A stretch of DNA of 64,000 bases from Sphingorhabdus sp. YGSMI21. Its GTDB lineage: Bacteria; Pseudomonadota; Alphaproteobacteria; Sphingomonadales; Sphingomonadaceae. The notes beneath the pieces are model-generated. The model saw only the letters and a program-made list of their open reading frames with translations. It made no database searches and was not told the DNA's origin. This document shows, piece after piece, positions 1 to 7,615 of the stretch. Position numbers and translations under genes: made by a program. Numbering within the stretch: position 1 is the stretch's first letter; the number at the start of each line of letters is the position of its first letter. The stretch is taken from positions 2,495,001 to 2,559,000 of the forward strand of contig NZ_CP022548.1 in the NCBI RefSeq assembly GCF_002776575.1. Reading direction: 5' to 3'.

Positions 1-171
1 GAGATCAAGCACCGGGAATTTCCCGATTGGCGCATGGCGGGAATCATGGTCGGCCAGGACCGTCAGCATGGCAAGGCCCAGCTCGATGAAATTCTGTCCG
101 CTGCGGAGATTGCACCGGAGACGAGGAAGCATTTCGAAAGTTTCCAGTCTTTCGGGACGCCAGCGCAATAA
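1..171 (+). CDS. C-terminal part of a BLUF-domain blue-light sensor (partial)
   Basis: The open frame enters from outside the window and stops with TAA at 169-171, giving the last 56 residues. The stretch HREFPDWRMAG resembles the conserved end of the BLUF flavin-binding domain, where an R-x-F-x-x-W-x-M segment (the conserved Trp and Met near the flavin) is followed by a short helical tail. BLUF proteins bind FAD and switch partner proteins in response to blue light. The remaining tail (about 40 residues) is too short for an output domain, so this may be a stand-alone short BLUF protein. The N-terminal flavin-binding residues lie outside the window, so the call rests on this motif alone. Confidence 0.65.
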   Translation, partial: EIKHREFPDWRMAGIMVGQDRQHGKAQLDEILSAAEIAPETRKHFESFQSFGTPAQ

Positions 172-177
172 TCGGCG

Positions 178-202
178 GGCGGGATACGGCCGCTATCCCG
201 CC
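178..202. terminator. Hairpin between convergent genes
   Basis: A 9-bp perfect stem (GGCGGGATA at 178-186 pairs with TATCCCGCC at 194-202) with a 7-base loop lies just after the stop of the BLUF gene and before the end of the opposing MBL-rhodanese gene. Position and stem strength suggest a bidirectional terminator. There is no clear T-run on either side, so activity is inferred. Confidence 0.5.
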
Positions 203-221
203 TGACCGCTGACAAGATTTT

Positions 222-1580
222 CTAATTCTCTTCCTCGGCGGCTTTCCAGGCGCCCATCGAGCCAAGATAGATATCGAGCTTCTGAAATCCCCGACTGGCC
301 AGCCAGCCCGCGGCCACGGTTGCGCGCATGCCGCTGGCGCACATCAACGTATAGTGATGCGCCTTGTCGAGTTCCTTCCACCGTTCGTTCAGTTCGCCGA
401 CATAGATATGCTGCGAGCCGTCGATCGCGACTTCGCTCCGTTCATCCGCATCGCGCACGTCGAGCAAGGTCCAGTCGCTGCGATGCTCTTGCAGCCGCTT
501 CCTGACTTCCTCGGTCTCGATCATCGGGATTTGCTCCATGCTCTTCCCTGACGCCGCCGCCGGGACCACGCCACTATAGCCGCCAACGATATTGTCGAGC
601 GCGATCCGCACGAGATGCTCTGTTGCACTGGCAAGCTGGCTTTCGTCCGAACCGATCAGCAAAATGCTGTCTTCCTCGCCGATATACCAACCGGCAAATG
701 CCGATATCATGCCAACCGGCAGGCTCATAGATCCAGGAAAATGACCCGAGGCATAAGCCATCGGATCGCGCACATCTACCCAATGGGTGGCGTTGCAATT
801 GTCCAGTTCCGACAGCATCAGGTTTTTCGGCCTTGGCACCCGCGGAGCCGGATCGCCGCCTTTCAGATTGAGCCGTTCCATCAACCGGAAATAGGGTGGT
901 TGATAATGATTCTCGCTGATCTTGGCCTCGATAAACGCATCCCGGCTCCCGATTTGCAGCCGGGGATTGTTCTTGCGTTCATGGCCGACCGTCGAAAATT
1001 CCCGTTCCGCCATGCCCGATCCGCAAACCGATCCGGCCCCATGGGCGGGATAGATCATCGCCTGATCGCCGAGCGCCAGAATTTTCTGCAGGGAATCGAA
1101 CAAAAGCCCGGCAACTTCCCGTTTGCGATCCGGGTAGAAATCGGTCCGGCCGACGTCACCGACAAAGAGGGCATCACCCGTGAATACACCGACAGCGCCG
1201 TCCGGATATTCCGAGTCATAAAGCGCAAAGGCGATATGATCATCGGTATGGCCCGGGGTTTCGATGATCTCGACAGTGAGTTGTCCGATATCGAAGCGAT
1301 CGCCTTCACGGGCGGTCTTCGCATAAACAACGTCACCCGCCGGATTGGGACCATGATATACTGTGGCGCCTGTCATGCTTGCCAAGATCGGCGCGCCGGA
1401 GACCAGATCCTCGTTGCGATGGGTCTCGAAGATATGGGTGATTTCAAGGCCTTCGGCCCGCGCGGTCTCGAGATAGATATCGCAGTCCCGTCGCGGATCG
1501 ATCACGGCGGCCTTGCCGCCGGAACCGACCAGATAGGAAAGATGGGAGAGACCTGGTGTCTTGATTTTCCTGAGCAGCAT
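222..1580 (-). CDS. MBL-fold hydrolase with two rhodanese-like domains
   Basis: The 452-residue protein has an N-terminal metallo-beta-lactamase fold (about residues 1-240; later metal motifs TPGHTDDH, TGDALF and YPAHGAG are present) followed by two rhodanese-like domains. This is the architecture of bacterial persulfide dioxygenase-rhodanese proteins that act in sulfide/persulfide metabolism. The second rhodanese domain has an intact active-site loop CASGMR; the first has no cysteine at the matching place (LIGSDES) and looks catalytically dead. The canonical first metal motif HxHxDH reads HRNEDL here, losing two histidines; this variant is known to me from a subfamily with THRNED, so its substrate may differ from ETHE1. 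It converges on the BLUF gene. Confidence 0.8.
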   Translation of the reverse strand: MLLRKIKTPGLSHLSYLVGSGGKAAVIDPRRDCDIYLETARAEGLEITHIFETHRNEDLVSGAPILASMTGATVYHGPNPAGDVVYAKTAREGDRFDIGQLTVEIIETPGHTDDHIAFALYDSEYPDGAVGVFTGDALFVGDVGRTDFYPDRKREVAGLLFDSLQKILALGDQAMIYPAHGAGSVCGSGMAEREFSTVGHERKNNPRLQIGSRDAFIEAKISENHYQPPYFRLMERLNLKGGDPAPRVPRPKNLMLSELDNCNATHWVDVRDPMAYASGHFPGSMSLPVGMISAFAGWYIGEEDSILLIGSDESQLASATEHLVRIALDNIVGGYSGVVPAAASGKSMEQIPMIETEEVRKRLQEHRSDWTLLDVRDADERSEVAIDGSQHIYVGELNERWKELDKAHHYTLMCASGMRATVAAGWLASRGFQKLDIYLGSMGAWKAAEEEN

Positions 1581-1687
1581 ATTTCCTCCTCATGTTGACC
1601 AGATTACGCACGAACCCGGCTCGGGTTCCGCTCGATTACGGCCGATAGCAATGGCTTCGCTACCGGATTGCCGCTCCCGCTCTTCGA

Positions 1688-2596
1688 TCAGAACCAGAAC
1701 CGCAGCCCGATCACATAGCTGGTGACCTCCGGATCCTCACCGGCCAGTCGGGCAAAGTCTCGACTGCCACCCAGTTTCCATTCCTGCTCGACCCCGACAT
1801 AGGGCGCGAATTCCGGCACAATCTCGTAACGGAGCCGGAGACCAAGCTCGATATTGTCGATACCGGAACCGATTCCCAGTCGGGGAATCTCCTGAGCCGA
1901 GAGATTTATTTCTGCGCGCGGTTGCAGGATCAGGCGCTGGCTGATCCGCTGGTCATATTCCGCCTCGATCCGCGCGGTAAGGTCGCCCTTGTCGGAGAGG
2001 AAGGCGGCGGCATCGACCTCGAACATATAGGGCATCAGGCCCTGAACACCAATCACCGCGTGGCTGCGTCCGGAACCGGTCAGGTCCTGCCGGACGCCGG
2101 CCTGCAGATCAAAGAAGGGCGCGATGGCGCGGCTGTACAAAGCCTGCACTTCGGCGCTTTCCAGCGGTTCCCCGAAACTGCCTTCGCCTTCGCTCTTGAA
2201 CCAGAATTTGTCGAGGTCACCGCCATAATAGCCCTGCAGATCCCAGAGAAAACCGTCCTCGCCTTGGCGCGCGCGATATTCCAGCCGGTCGCCCTGGAAC
2301 CAGAATATCTGCATATTGCCATGGTCGTTATAGAGCGCTTCGCGTGCCGGACGCATGGCCTCCGCGCCCCAGATCGCGTCCGCCGCATTGGGCGGACCGG
2401 TCGGGCTGTTAGGCGGGGAGGCCGGCTTGCCATGCCCCATCGCGCCATGGTCCATCATTGAATGATCCACTTCGGGTCCGGTTTCCGGGGCAGCGGGCAT
2501 CGGATGCGCGCTGTGATCCATCTGGCTGTGATCCTGCGCCAGCGCCGGCGTGGCCGCTATGAGGGCCGCCAGGCTTGCGGCAAACAACCGCATCAC
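1688..2596 (-). CDS. copB: Copper resistance protein CopB (outer membrane)
   Basis: The 302-residue protein starts with a clear Sec signal peptide (cleavage after ATPALA, about residue 20) and a His/Met-rich segment with MDHS, MDHG and MGHG repeats that can bind copper. The rest is the CopB/PcoB beta-barrel region, ending in the aromatic residue typical of outer-membrane proteins (RFWF). CopB/PcoB proteins act with the periplasmic oxidase CopA in copper tolerance. Its ATG overlaps the TGA of copA (ATGA, 2593-2596), so it is translated as the second gene of a copA-copB operon. Confidence 0.92.
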   Translation of the reverse strand: MMRLFAASLAALIAATPALAQDHSQMDHSAHPMPAAPETGPEVDHSMMDHGAMGHGKPASPPNSPTGPPNAADAIWGAEAMRPAREALYNDHGNMQIFWFQGDRLEYRARQGEDGFLWDLQGYYGGDLDKFWFKSEGEGSFGEPLESAEVQALYSRAIAPFFDLQAGVRQDLTGSGRSHAVIGVQGLMPYMFEVDAAAFLSDKGDLTARIEAEYDQRISQRLILQPRAEINLSAQEIPRLGIGSGIDNIELGLRLRYEIVPEFAPYVGVEQEWKLGGSRDFARLAGEDPEVTSYVIGLRFWF

Positions 2597-4431
2597 GAGG
2601 CTCCTTCCGGAAAGGCGACACTGACCGTCTGCATCATCCCGGCGTGCATATGGTAGAGCAGATGGCAGTGGAAGGCCCAGTCGCCCGGTTCGTCGGTGGT
2701 TACGTCGAACGTCGCGCTGCTGCCCGGCTGGACAATCACAGTGTGCTTTTTCGGCTGGTGATGGCCCTGGCCGTTGACCAGTTCGAAAAACATCCCGTGC
2801 AGGTGGATCGGATGGGCCATCATCGTGTCGTTGACCAGCTTCACCCGAACCCGCTCGTCAAAGCCGAAGCGGATCGGATCATCGCCGACCGCGCTGAACT
2901 TCCTGCCGTCGAAGCTCCACATATAGCGTTCCATATTGCCGGTGAGATGCAATTCCATCTCGCGGTCCGGCGCACGCTTGTGATGATCCATCGCGAGCGA
3001 CTTCAGCAGGCGATAGTTGAGCACGCGGTGCGGCACGGTATCAAGGCCGAGGCCGGGATAGCCGGTGCGGTCCTGCGGGTTCATTGCCACCATGTCGATG
3101 CCGGGGCCGGTCTTGACCGTATCGGGCAGCAGCGCCGTGTCCCGCATATCCATGCCGCCGCTCATATCCATCGCTGCCATGTCATGGCCGCTATGCGCGT
3201 CGACAGGCGCGGCTACGGGCATTGCGTGTCCCATGGCCGCATGATCCATCTTGCTGTGGTCCATCGGCGCGGCTGGCCCAGCACCATCGCTGCCGTGATC
3301 CATGCTCCCATGGCCCATACCCCCATGCCCCATGTCGACCATCGACAGCAGAGGCGGTTCGCGCAGGGCAGGGAAGGCGGCCTTGCGTCCGGGCTGGGAG
3401 GTCAGCACCGCCTGCGCCATGCCGCTCCGGTCCATGCTCTCGGCGGCAATCGCAAAAGCACCGGCTGCGCTCGGCGTGACAATCACATCATAAGTCTCGG
3501 CCACTCCAATCTGCAGCTCGTCGACTTCGACCGGTTGCACATTCTGGCCGTCCGCCTGCACGATGGTCATCGGCAGCCCCGGCAGACGCATGTTGAAGAA
3601 GGTCATCGCGCTGCCATTGATGATCCGCAGCCGCACCCGTTCGCCGGGACTATAGGCAAGCTCCAGCCCGTCCTCCGGTCCGTGGCCGTTGATCAGATAA
3701 CTGTAAGTTGGCGCCGAGACATCGGCGATATCGGTCGGCATCATCCGCATCCGCCCCCACATCCTTCTTTGTGCGCCGGAAAAATCATAATCATCGGTCG
3801 CGGTGGTTTTCTGGCGGCTGAAATAGCCTTCCGATACCTTGAGCTTTTTCATGATGGCATGCGGGTGCATCGGCGTGAATTCGCTCAGCAGGATGATATG
3901 CTCGCGGTCATATTGCACCGGATCGGGGCCGGCGGGATCGATGATGATCGGGCCATAATGACCGACCTGTTCCTGCAGCCCGCTATGGCTGTGCCACCAG
4001 TAGGTGCCCGACTGGCGCGGGGTCAGCGGCACATCAAAGCGCGCACCGGGCCTGATCCCCGGAAAGCTGATCCCCGGCACGCCGTCAAACTGGAATGGCA
4101 GCAGCAGGCCATGCCAGTGCACCGAACTGTCGACATCGAGCATATTGTGCACCGACAGGATCGTCTGCTCGCCCTCCTTCAGCCGGATCAGCGGCCCCGG
4201 CACCGTGCCGTTGACTGCAATCGCATGGCCGGACCGGCCGCCGGTGGCAAAGCGGCCATCGGCAATATGCAGATCGATCTTCGCACCGGAAAGCTCATGA
4301 ATACCCTTGCGCACCGGGCCGCCCATCTGGCCCATCGACCAGGCGGGCATGGGCAGGGCTACGGCACTACTCAAGGCGGCCAGAGAGCCGATCATCCGGC
4401 GGCGGGAAAGGAGAAGATTGCTTTTTGTCAT
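2593..4431 (-). CDS. copA: Multicopper oxidase CopA (copper resistance, Tat-exported)
   Basis: The 612-residue protein begins with a twin-arginine signal (SRRRMIGS, then a hydrophobic stretch), as expected for a folded multicopper oxidase exported to the periplasm. All copper-ligand motifs are visible: HWHG and WWHSHS in the first cupredoxin domain, HPIHLHG and HCHLLYHMHAGM in the last. A Met/His-rich insert (around residues 370-430, with MGHG, MDHS and MDMSGGMDM repeats) marks it as the CopA/PcoA/CueO type that oxidises Cu(I). It leads the operon with copB. The divergent promoter region at 4432-4603 holds a CsoR-type operator. Confidence 0.95.
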   Translation of the reverse strand: MTKSNLLLSRRRMIGSLAALSSAVALPMPAWSMGQMGGPVRKGIHELSGAKIDLHIADGRFATGGRSGHAIAVNGTVPGPLIRLKEGEQTILSVHNMLDVDSSVHWHGLLLPFQFDGVPGISFPGIRPGARFDVPLTPRQSGTYWWHSHSGLQEQVGHYGPIIIDPAGPDPVQYDREHIILLSEFTPMHPHAIMKKLKVSEGYFSRQKTTATDDYDFSGAQRRMWGRMRMMPTDIADVSAPTYSYLINGHGPEDGLELAYSPGERVRLRIINGSAMTFFNMRLPGLPMTIVQADGQNVQPVEVDELQIGVAETYDVIVTPSAAGAFAIAAESMDRSGMAQAVLTSQPGRKAAFPALREPPLLSMVDMGHGGMGHGSMDHGSDGAGPAAPMDHSKMDHAAMGHAMPVAAPVDAHSGHDMAAMDMSGGMDMRDTALLPDTVKTGPGIDMVAMNPQDRTGYPGLGLDTVPHRVLNYRLLKSLAMDHHKRAPDREMELHLTGNMERYMWSFDGRKFSAVGDDPIRFGFDERVRVKLVNDTMMAHPIHLHGMFFELVNGQGHHQPKKHTVIVQPGSSATFDVTTDEPGDWAFHCHLLYHMHAGMMQTVSVAFPEGAS

Positions 4432-4442
4432 GCTCGAAACTA

Positions 4443-4461
4443 TATACCCCCCATAGGTATA
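4443..4461. promoter_or_regulatory. Candidate CsoR operator between copA and the DUF305 gene
   Basis: TATACC at 4443-4448 and GGTATA at 4456-4461 form a 6-bp inverted repeat around a C-rich centre (CCCCATA). This resembles the A/T-flanked, G/C-run operators of the CsoR/RcnR family. It lies 12 bp upstream of the copA start, and a CsoR-family gene closes the divergent operon, so autoregulation and copper induction of both directions is a reasonable inference. Confidence 0.55.
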
Positions 4462-4603
4462 TTACAAGCGTCGATGCCGCGGCTTGATGCCGGGCAGGGG
4501 CAGCCCGCGCGACGAGCAGGGTGACAGGTTGCCCGGAACACCCCTTCGGCTCGTGCGTCATTGTAACAACCGCTTATGCAGGAAGGAAAGGAACGCGCTG
4601 ACG

Positions 4604-5116
4604 ATGTCAAAATATACAAGATTTATCGTGATGATCGCCACCTCGACGCTGGTGATGTTCGGCCTGATGTATCTCAACACCTACGCGCTCGACCATGTCC
4701 AGTTCAGTGAAACGCGGACCTGGATGGCGCTCTATATGGGCGGGGCCATGGCCATCGTCATGCTGCTGTTCATGCTCGGCATGTACGATGACAGACGGAA
4801 GAACGCGCTGATCCTCGGCGGGGCTGCCCTGCTGTTCGCCGGCTCGCTCTATCTGGTCCGGTCGCAGGACACGATCTCCGATCTGGCCTGGCAGAAAGCC
4901 ATGATCCCCCATCACAGCATCGCCATCCTGACCAGCGAGCGCGCCCATATCGAGGACCGGCGCGTGCGGGATCTGGCCGACAATATCATCAAGGCCCAGC
5001 GCCGCGAGATCAGGGAGATGCAATGGCTGATCGAGGATATCCGGGCCAACGGCAAGGCCGTGACCGAAGCCGATGCCACCGCACGGCCGGTGCCGGATTT
5101 CGAGGGTGAATTATGA
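4604..5116 (+). CDS. DUF305 family membrane protein
   Basis: The ATG at 4604 is preceded at suitable spacing by GGAAGGAAAGG, and the encoded 170 residues fit the family; an upstream in-frame ATG at 4484 would add 40 unlikely residues. Three hydrophobic segments (about residues 8-27, 42-60 and 67-82) are followed by a soluble helical part with the DUF305 signature MIPHHSIAI and a second helix (DLADNIIKAQRREI). DUF305 proteins are found in metal-handling loci and are thought to bind metal through the paired histidines. The gene overlaps the next by ATGA and faces copAB, which suggests a role in copper handling in the periplasm. Confidence 0.85.
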   Translation: MSKYTRFIVMIATSTLVMFGLMYLNTYALDHVQFSETRTWMALYMGGAMAIVMLLFMLGMYDDRRKNALILGGAALLFAGSLYLVRSQDTISDLAWQKAMIPHHSIAILTSERAHIEDRRVRDLADNIIKAQRREIREMQWLIEDIRANGKAVTEADATARPVPDFEGEL

Positions 5117-5868
5117 GCAATATCAAAACCGCAAAACTCTACCGCATGGTGATGGAGCAGCATGTCTGTCCCTATGGGCTGAAATCGAAAGACCTGCTGG
5201 AGCGGCAGGGCTTCACGGTCGAGGATCATCATCTGACCACGCGGGCGGAGACCGATGCGTTCAAGGCGGAGCATGATGTGGAAACGACGCCGCAGACCTT
5301 CATCGATGGGAAGCGGATCGGCGGCTATGACGAACTGCGGGTCGCTCTTGGCAAGGACAAGCCGAAGGACGAGCGCAGCGATACCAGCTACCAGCCGGTC
5401 ATCGCCCTGTTCACGATGACTTTCCTGATGGCGCTGGCCGCGGCCTTTGTCGCCACCGGTGCCTGGTTCTCGATATTGACCGCCGAATGGTTCGTCGCTT
5501 TTTCGATGTGCGGTCTCGCCTATCTGAAGCTGCGCGATATCGAGAGTTTCTCGACCATGTTCCTCAACTATGATCTGCTCGCCAAGCGCTGGGTCCGCTA
5601 TTCCTATCTCTACCCGTTCGGCGAGGGGCTGGCCGGTGTGCTGATGATTGCCGGCGTCGCGATGTGGCTGGCTATTCCGGTGGCCTTGTTCATCGGTACG
5701 ATCGGCGCGGTCTCGGTCTTCTACGCCGTCTATATCCAGAAGCGCGAGCTTAAATGTGCCTGCGTCGGCGGCGACAGCAATGTGCCGCTCGGCTTCATCT
5801 CGCTGACCGAGAATATTTTCATGATCGGCATGGCGCTGTGGATGAGTTACAAGCTGTTGGCCGCGTGA
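5113..5868 (+). CDS. Glutaredoxin fused to a MauE/DoxX-like redox membrane domain
   Basis: The 251-residue protein has an N-terminal glutaredoxin domain (about residues 5-80) with a monothiol CPYG centre (Cys19) and a TTPQTFIDGKRIGGYDEL segment that forms the glutathione site. It is followed by a membrane domain with four or five helices containing RYSYLYPFGEGLAGV and a C-terminal CAC motif in KCACVGGDSNVPLG. This is the MauE-like fold linked to disulfide transfer across membranes. The start overlaps the DUF305 stop by 4 bp, so the two are translationally coupled. In this copper context it may keep exported thiols or metal sites reduced; that role is inferred. Confidence 0.85.
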   Translation: MSNIKTAKLYRMVMEQHVCPYGLKSKDLLERQGFTVEDHHLTTRAETDAFKAEHDVETTPQTFIDGKRIGGYDELRVALGKDKPKDERSDTSYQPVIALFTMTFLMALAAAFVATGAWFSILTAEWFVAFSMCGLAYLKLRDIESFSTMFLNYDLLAKRWVRYSYLYPFGEGLAGVLMIAGVAMWLAIPVALFIGTIGAVSVFYAVYIQKRELKCACVGGDSNVPLGFISLTENIFMIGMALWMSYKLLAA

Positions 5869-5881
5869 TAAGGACGGGATC

Positions 5882-6157
5882 ATGACAAAAGACAATATCA
5901 GCGCGAAACTCAACCGGCTGAAGCGCATCGAGGGGCAGGTGCGCGGCATCGCGAAAATGGTCGAGGAAGACCGCTATTGCATGGATATCCTCCACCAGAT
6001 GCAGGCGGTGAAATCGGCGCTAGCCAAGGTCGAGAGCCAGATCCTCAAGGATCACGCCGCCTGCTGCGTCAGCGAGGCGATTGCCACCGGCGACCCCGAA
6101 GAACAGCGCGAGAAATTCGACGAGCTGGTCGACCTGTTCGAGAAGATGAAGCGCTAG
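5882..6157 (+). CDS. csoR: CsoR/RcnR/FrmR-family metal-sensing repressor
   Basis: The 91-residue all-helical protein has the family start (LNRLKRIEGQVRGIAKM) and the Cu(I) ligand set Cys33, His58 and Cys62. The spacing (25 and 4) is the same as Cys36-His61-Cys65 of mycobacterial CsoR. An extra Cys61 sits next to Cys62. FrmR formaldehyde sensors lack this exact set, so copper sensing is the best call. It is the last gene of the DUF305 / glutaredoxin operon, and a candidate operator is at 4443-4461. The 13-bp gap to the previous gene contains a GGACGG ribosome-binding site. Confidence 0.88.
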   Translation: MTKDNISAKLNRLKRIEGQVRGIAKMVEEDRYCMDILHQMQAVKSALAKVESQILKDHAACCVSEAIATGDPEEQREKFDELVDLFEKMKR

Positions 6158-6193
6158 CAGCCGGGCCAGGACGCGCCACGCCGGCTTGTCGGA

Positions 6194-7444
6194 TCAATCC
6201 GCTAGAGCCGGCTTGGTCCGGTAGATTACGGTATCCCCGACGCCTTTCAGCGCGATGGTCTCGGGCGGATCAAATTCATGCGCGCCGGTACATTGATAAT
6301 AAGTGGCGGCGGACACGGCAATCCCGTTCGGCTCCGCCGCACCCTCGATCCGGCTGGCGATATTCATCGTGTCGCCCCAATAATCATAGGCCAGCCGGCT
6401 GGTGCCGACGACGCCGCCGACCACAGGGCCGCTATGGATGCCGACCCGCAGCTGGATATCGATCCCGCTTGCTGTCGCGCGGCTCTGCATTTCTGCGATC
6501 ACGTCCTTGGCAAAGCTGACTGCATCTTTCGCGCCGGGTCCGGTCGACGCGGTGCCGCCCGATACCGCGAGATAGCAATCGCCAATGGTTTTCACTTTCT
6601 CGATACCATAGCGGCTGGCGCATTGGTCGGCGATCAGGAAAAAGCCGTTCAGCTGCTCGACCAGATGGCCCGGCGACAGCTGTTTGGAGAGTTTCGAGAA
6701 ACCGACAATATCGATGAAAACCACCGAGATATCGGAAAAGGAATCGGCCACCACTTCGCCGGCGCGCAGCCGCTTGGCGACCGCTTGCGGCAGGACATTG
6801 TAGAGCAGCTTCTCGGTCTTCTTGCGCTCCCGGTTGAGCTCCAGCCGCGCCACATACATCGCCCGCGCCCGGCGATCGGCTTCCCAGTTGGTGAAGATCG
6901 CAAACAGCAGGAAGAAGCTGATGTTGACGATGGTGTGATACATTTCGTCGACGTCGATACCGTGGATGTCCATATAGACGACGAACACGCCCAGCGTAGC
7001 GATCGCCCAGACCAGGAACAGCTTCACATTGGCGACAAAGGCGACGCTGGCGATGAAATAGATCAGGCCGAAGAAGACCACGGAAATCTTGGTGATATCC
7101 AGATCATTGGCGGCGGTGGTGCGCAACAATACCGCCATCAGCACAGCCGCGGCGATGGTCATGGCAATGAAGGGCAACATGTCGAGCCAGCGCCATTCGA
7201 TATAATGGCGGTTGGTCGTTGCAAAAATCGCCAGCGCAAAAAAGCCGACGATCGCCACCGTGGTGATATTGAAGGTCGCAAAGGCCTCGTTCGACGAGAA
7301 AACCGGGGTCAGCATGAAGAAGCCGAGGAAGATCAGCGGCCCGAGAATGATGATCGCCCGCGTCGCCTTGAGCCGCGACGCGCGCTCGTCCTGCACATAT
7401 GCCCGCTCGTCATCGGCCTCGGCAAAATGATTGATAAATGCCAT
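6194..7444 (-). CDS. Membrane-bound class III adenylate cyclase
   Basis: The ATG at 7444 is preceded by a GGGGGG ribosome-binding run; a longer in-frame start at 7522 would prefix 26 unlikely residues. The 416-residue protein has about six membrane helices in the first 200 residues, a short charged linker (ELNRERKKTEKLLYNVLP) and a C-terminal class III cyclase domain. Metal-binding aspartates are in VVFIDIVGFS and KTIGD, the adenine-contacting pair is Lys in EKVKTIGD and Asp in YDYWGDTMN, and the transition-state pair is NxxxR in NIASR. The K/D pair points to ATP rather than GTP. It makes cAMP in response to an unknown membrane signal. Confidence 0.9.
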   Translation of the reverse strand: MAFINHFAEADDERAYVQDERASRLKATRAIIILGPLIFLGFFMLTPVFSSNEAFATFNITTVAIVGFFALAIFATTNRHYIEWRWLDMLPFIAMTIAAAVLMAVLLRTTAANDLDITKISVVFFGLIYFIASVAFVANVKLFLVWAIATLGVFVVYMDIHGIDVDEMYHTIVNISFFLLFAIFTNWEADRRARAMYVARLELNRERKKTEKLLYNVLPQAVAKRLRAGEVVADSFSDISVVFIDIVGFSKLSKQLSPGHLVEQLNGFFLIADQCASRYGIEKVKTIGDCYLAVSGGTASTGPGAKDAVSFAKDVIAEMQSRATASGIDIQLRVGIHSGPVVGGVVGTSRLAYDYWGDTMNIASRIEGAAEPNGIAVSAATYYQCTGAHEFDPPETIALKGVGDTVIYRTKPALAD

Positions 7445-7615
7445 TATATATCCCCCCGGATGAAACGGTCGCTGGCCGGAAAACCGTGCGGCGCGAATGC
7501 TGTAATCCGGCCCTTCTATCACAGGGTTGTAGGGTGCGACTATTAACTAGAGGTTTTTTTGGATGAATTGTTGTGGCGGGGGGCTGACAAACGGGGCTCG
7601 GAGAAGGGAAATTGA

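Noticed and set aside
2575..4524. A 649-codon open frame on the plus strand opposite copA
   Set aside because: Mirror frame of a high-GC gene; the translation is rich in His/Arg/Pro without domain pattern, while the minus strand encodes clear multicopper oxidase motifs.
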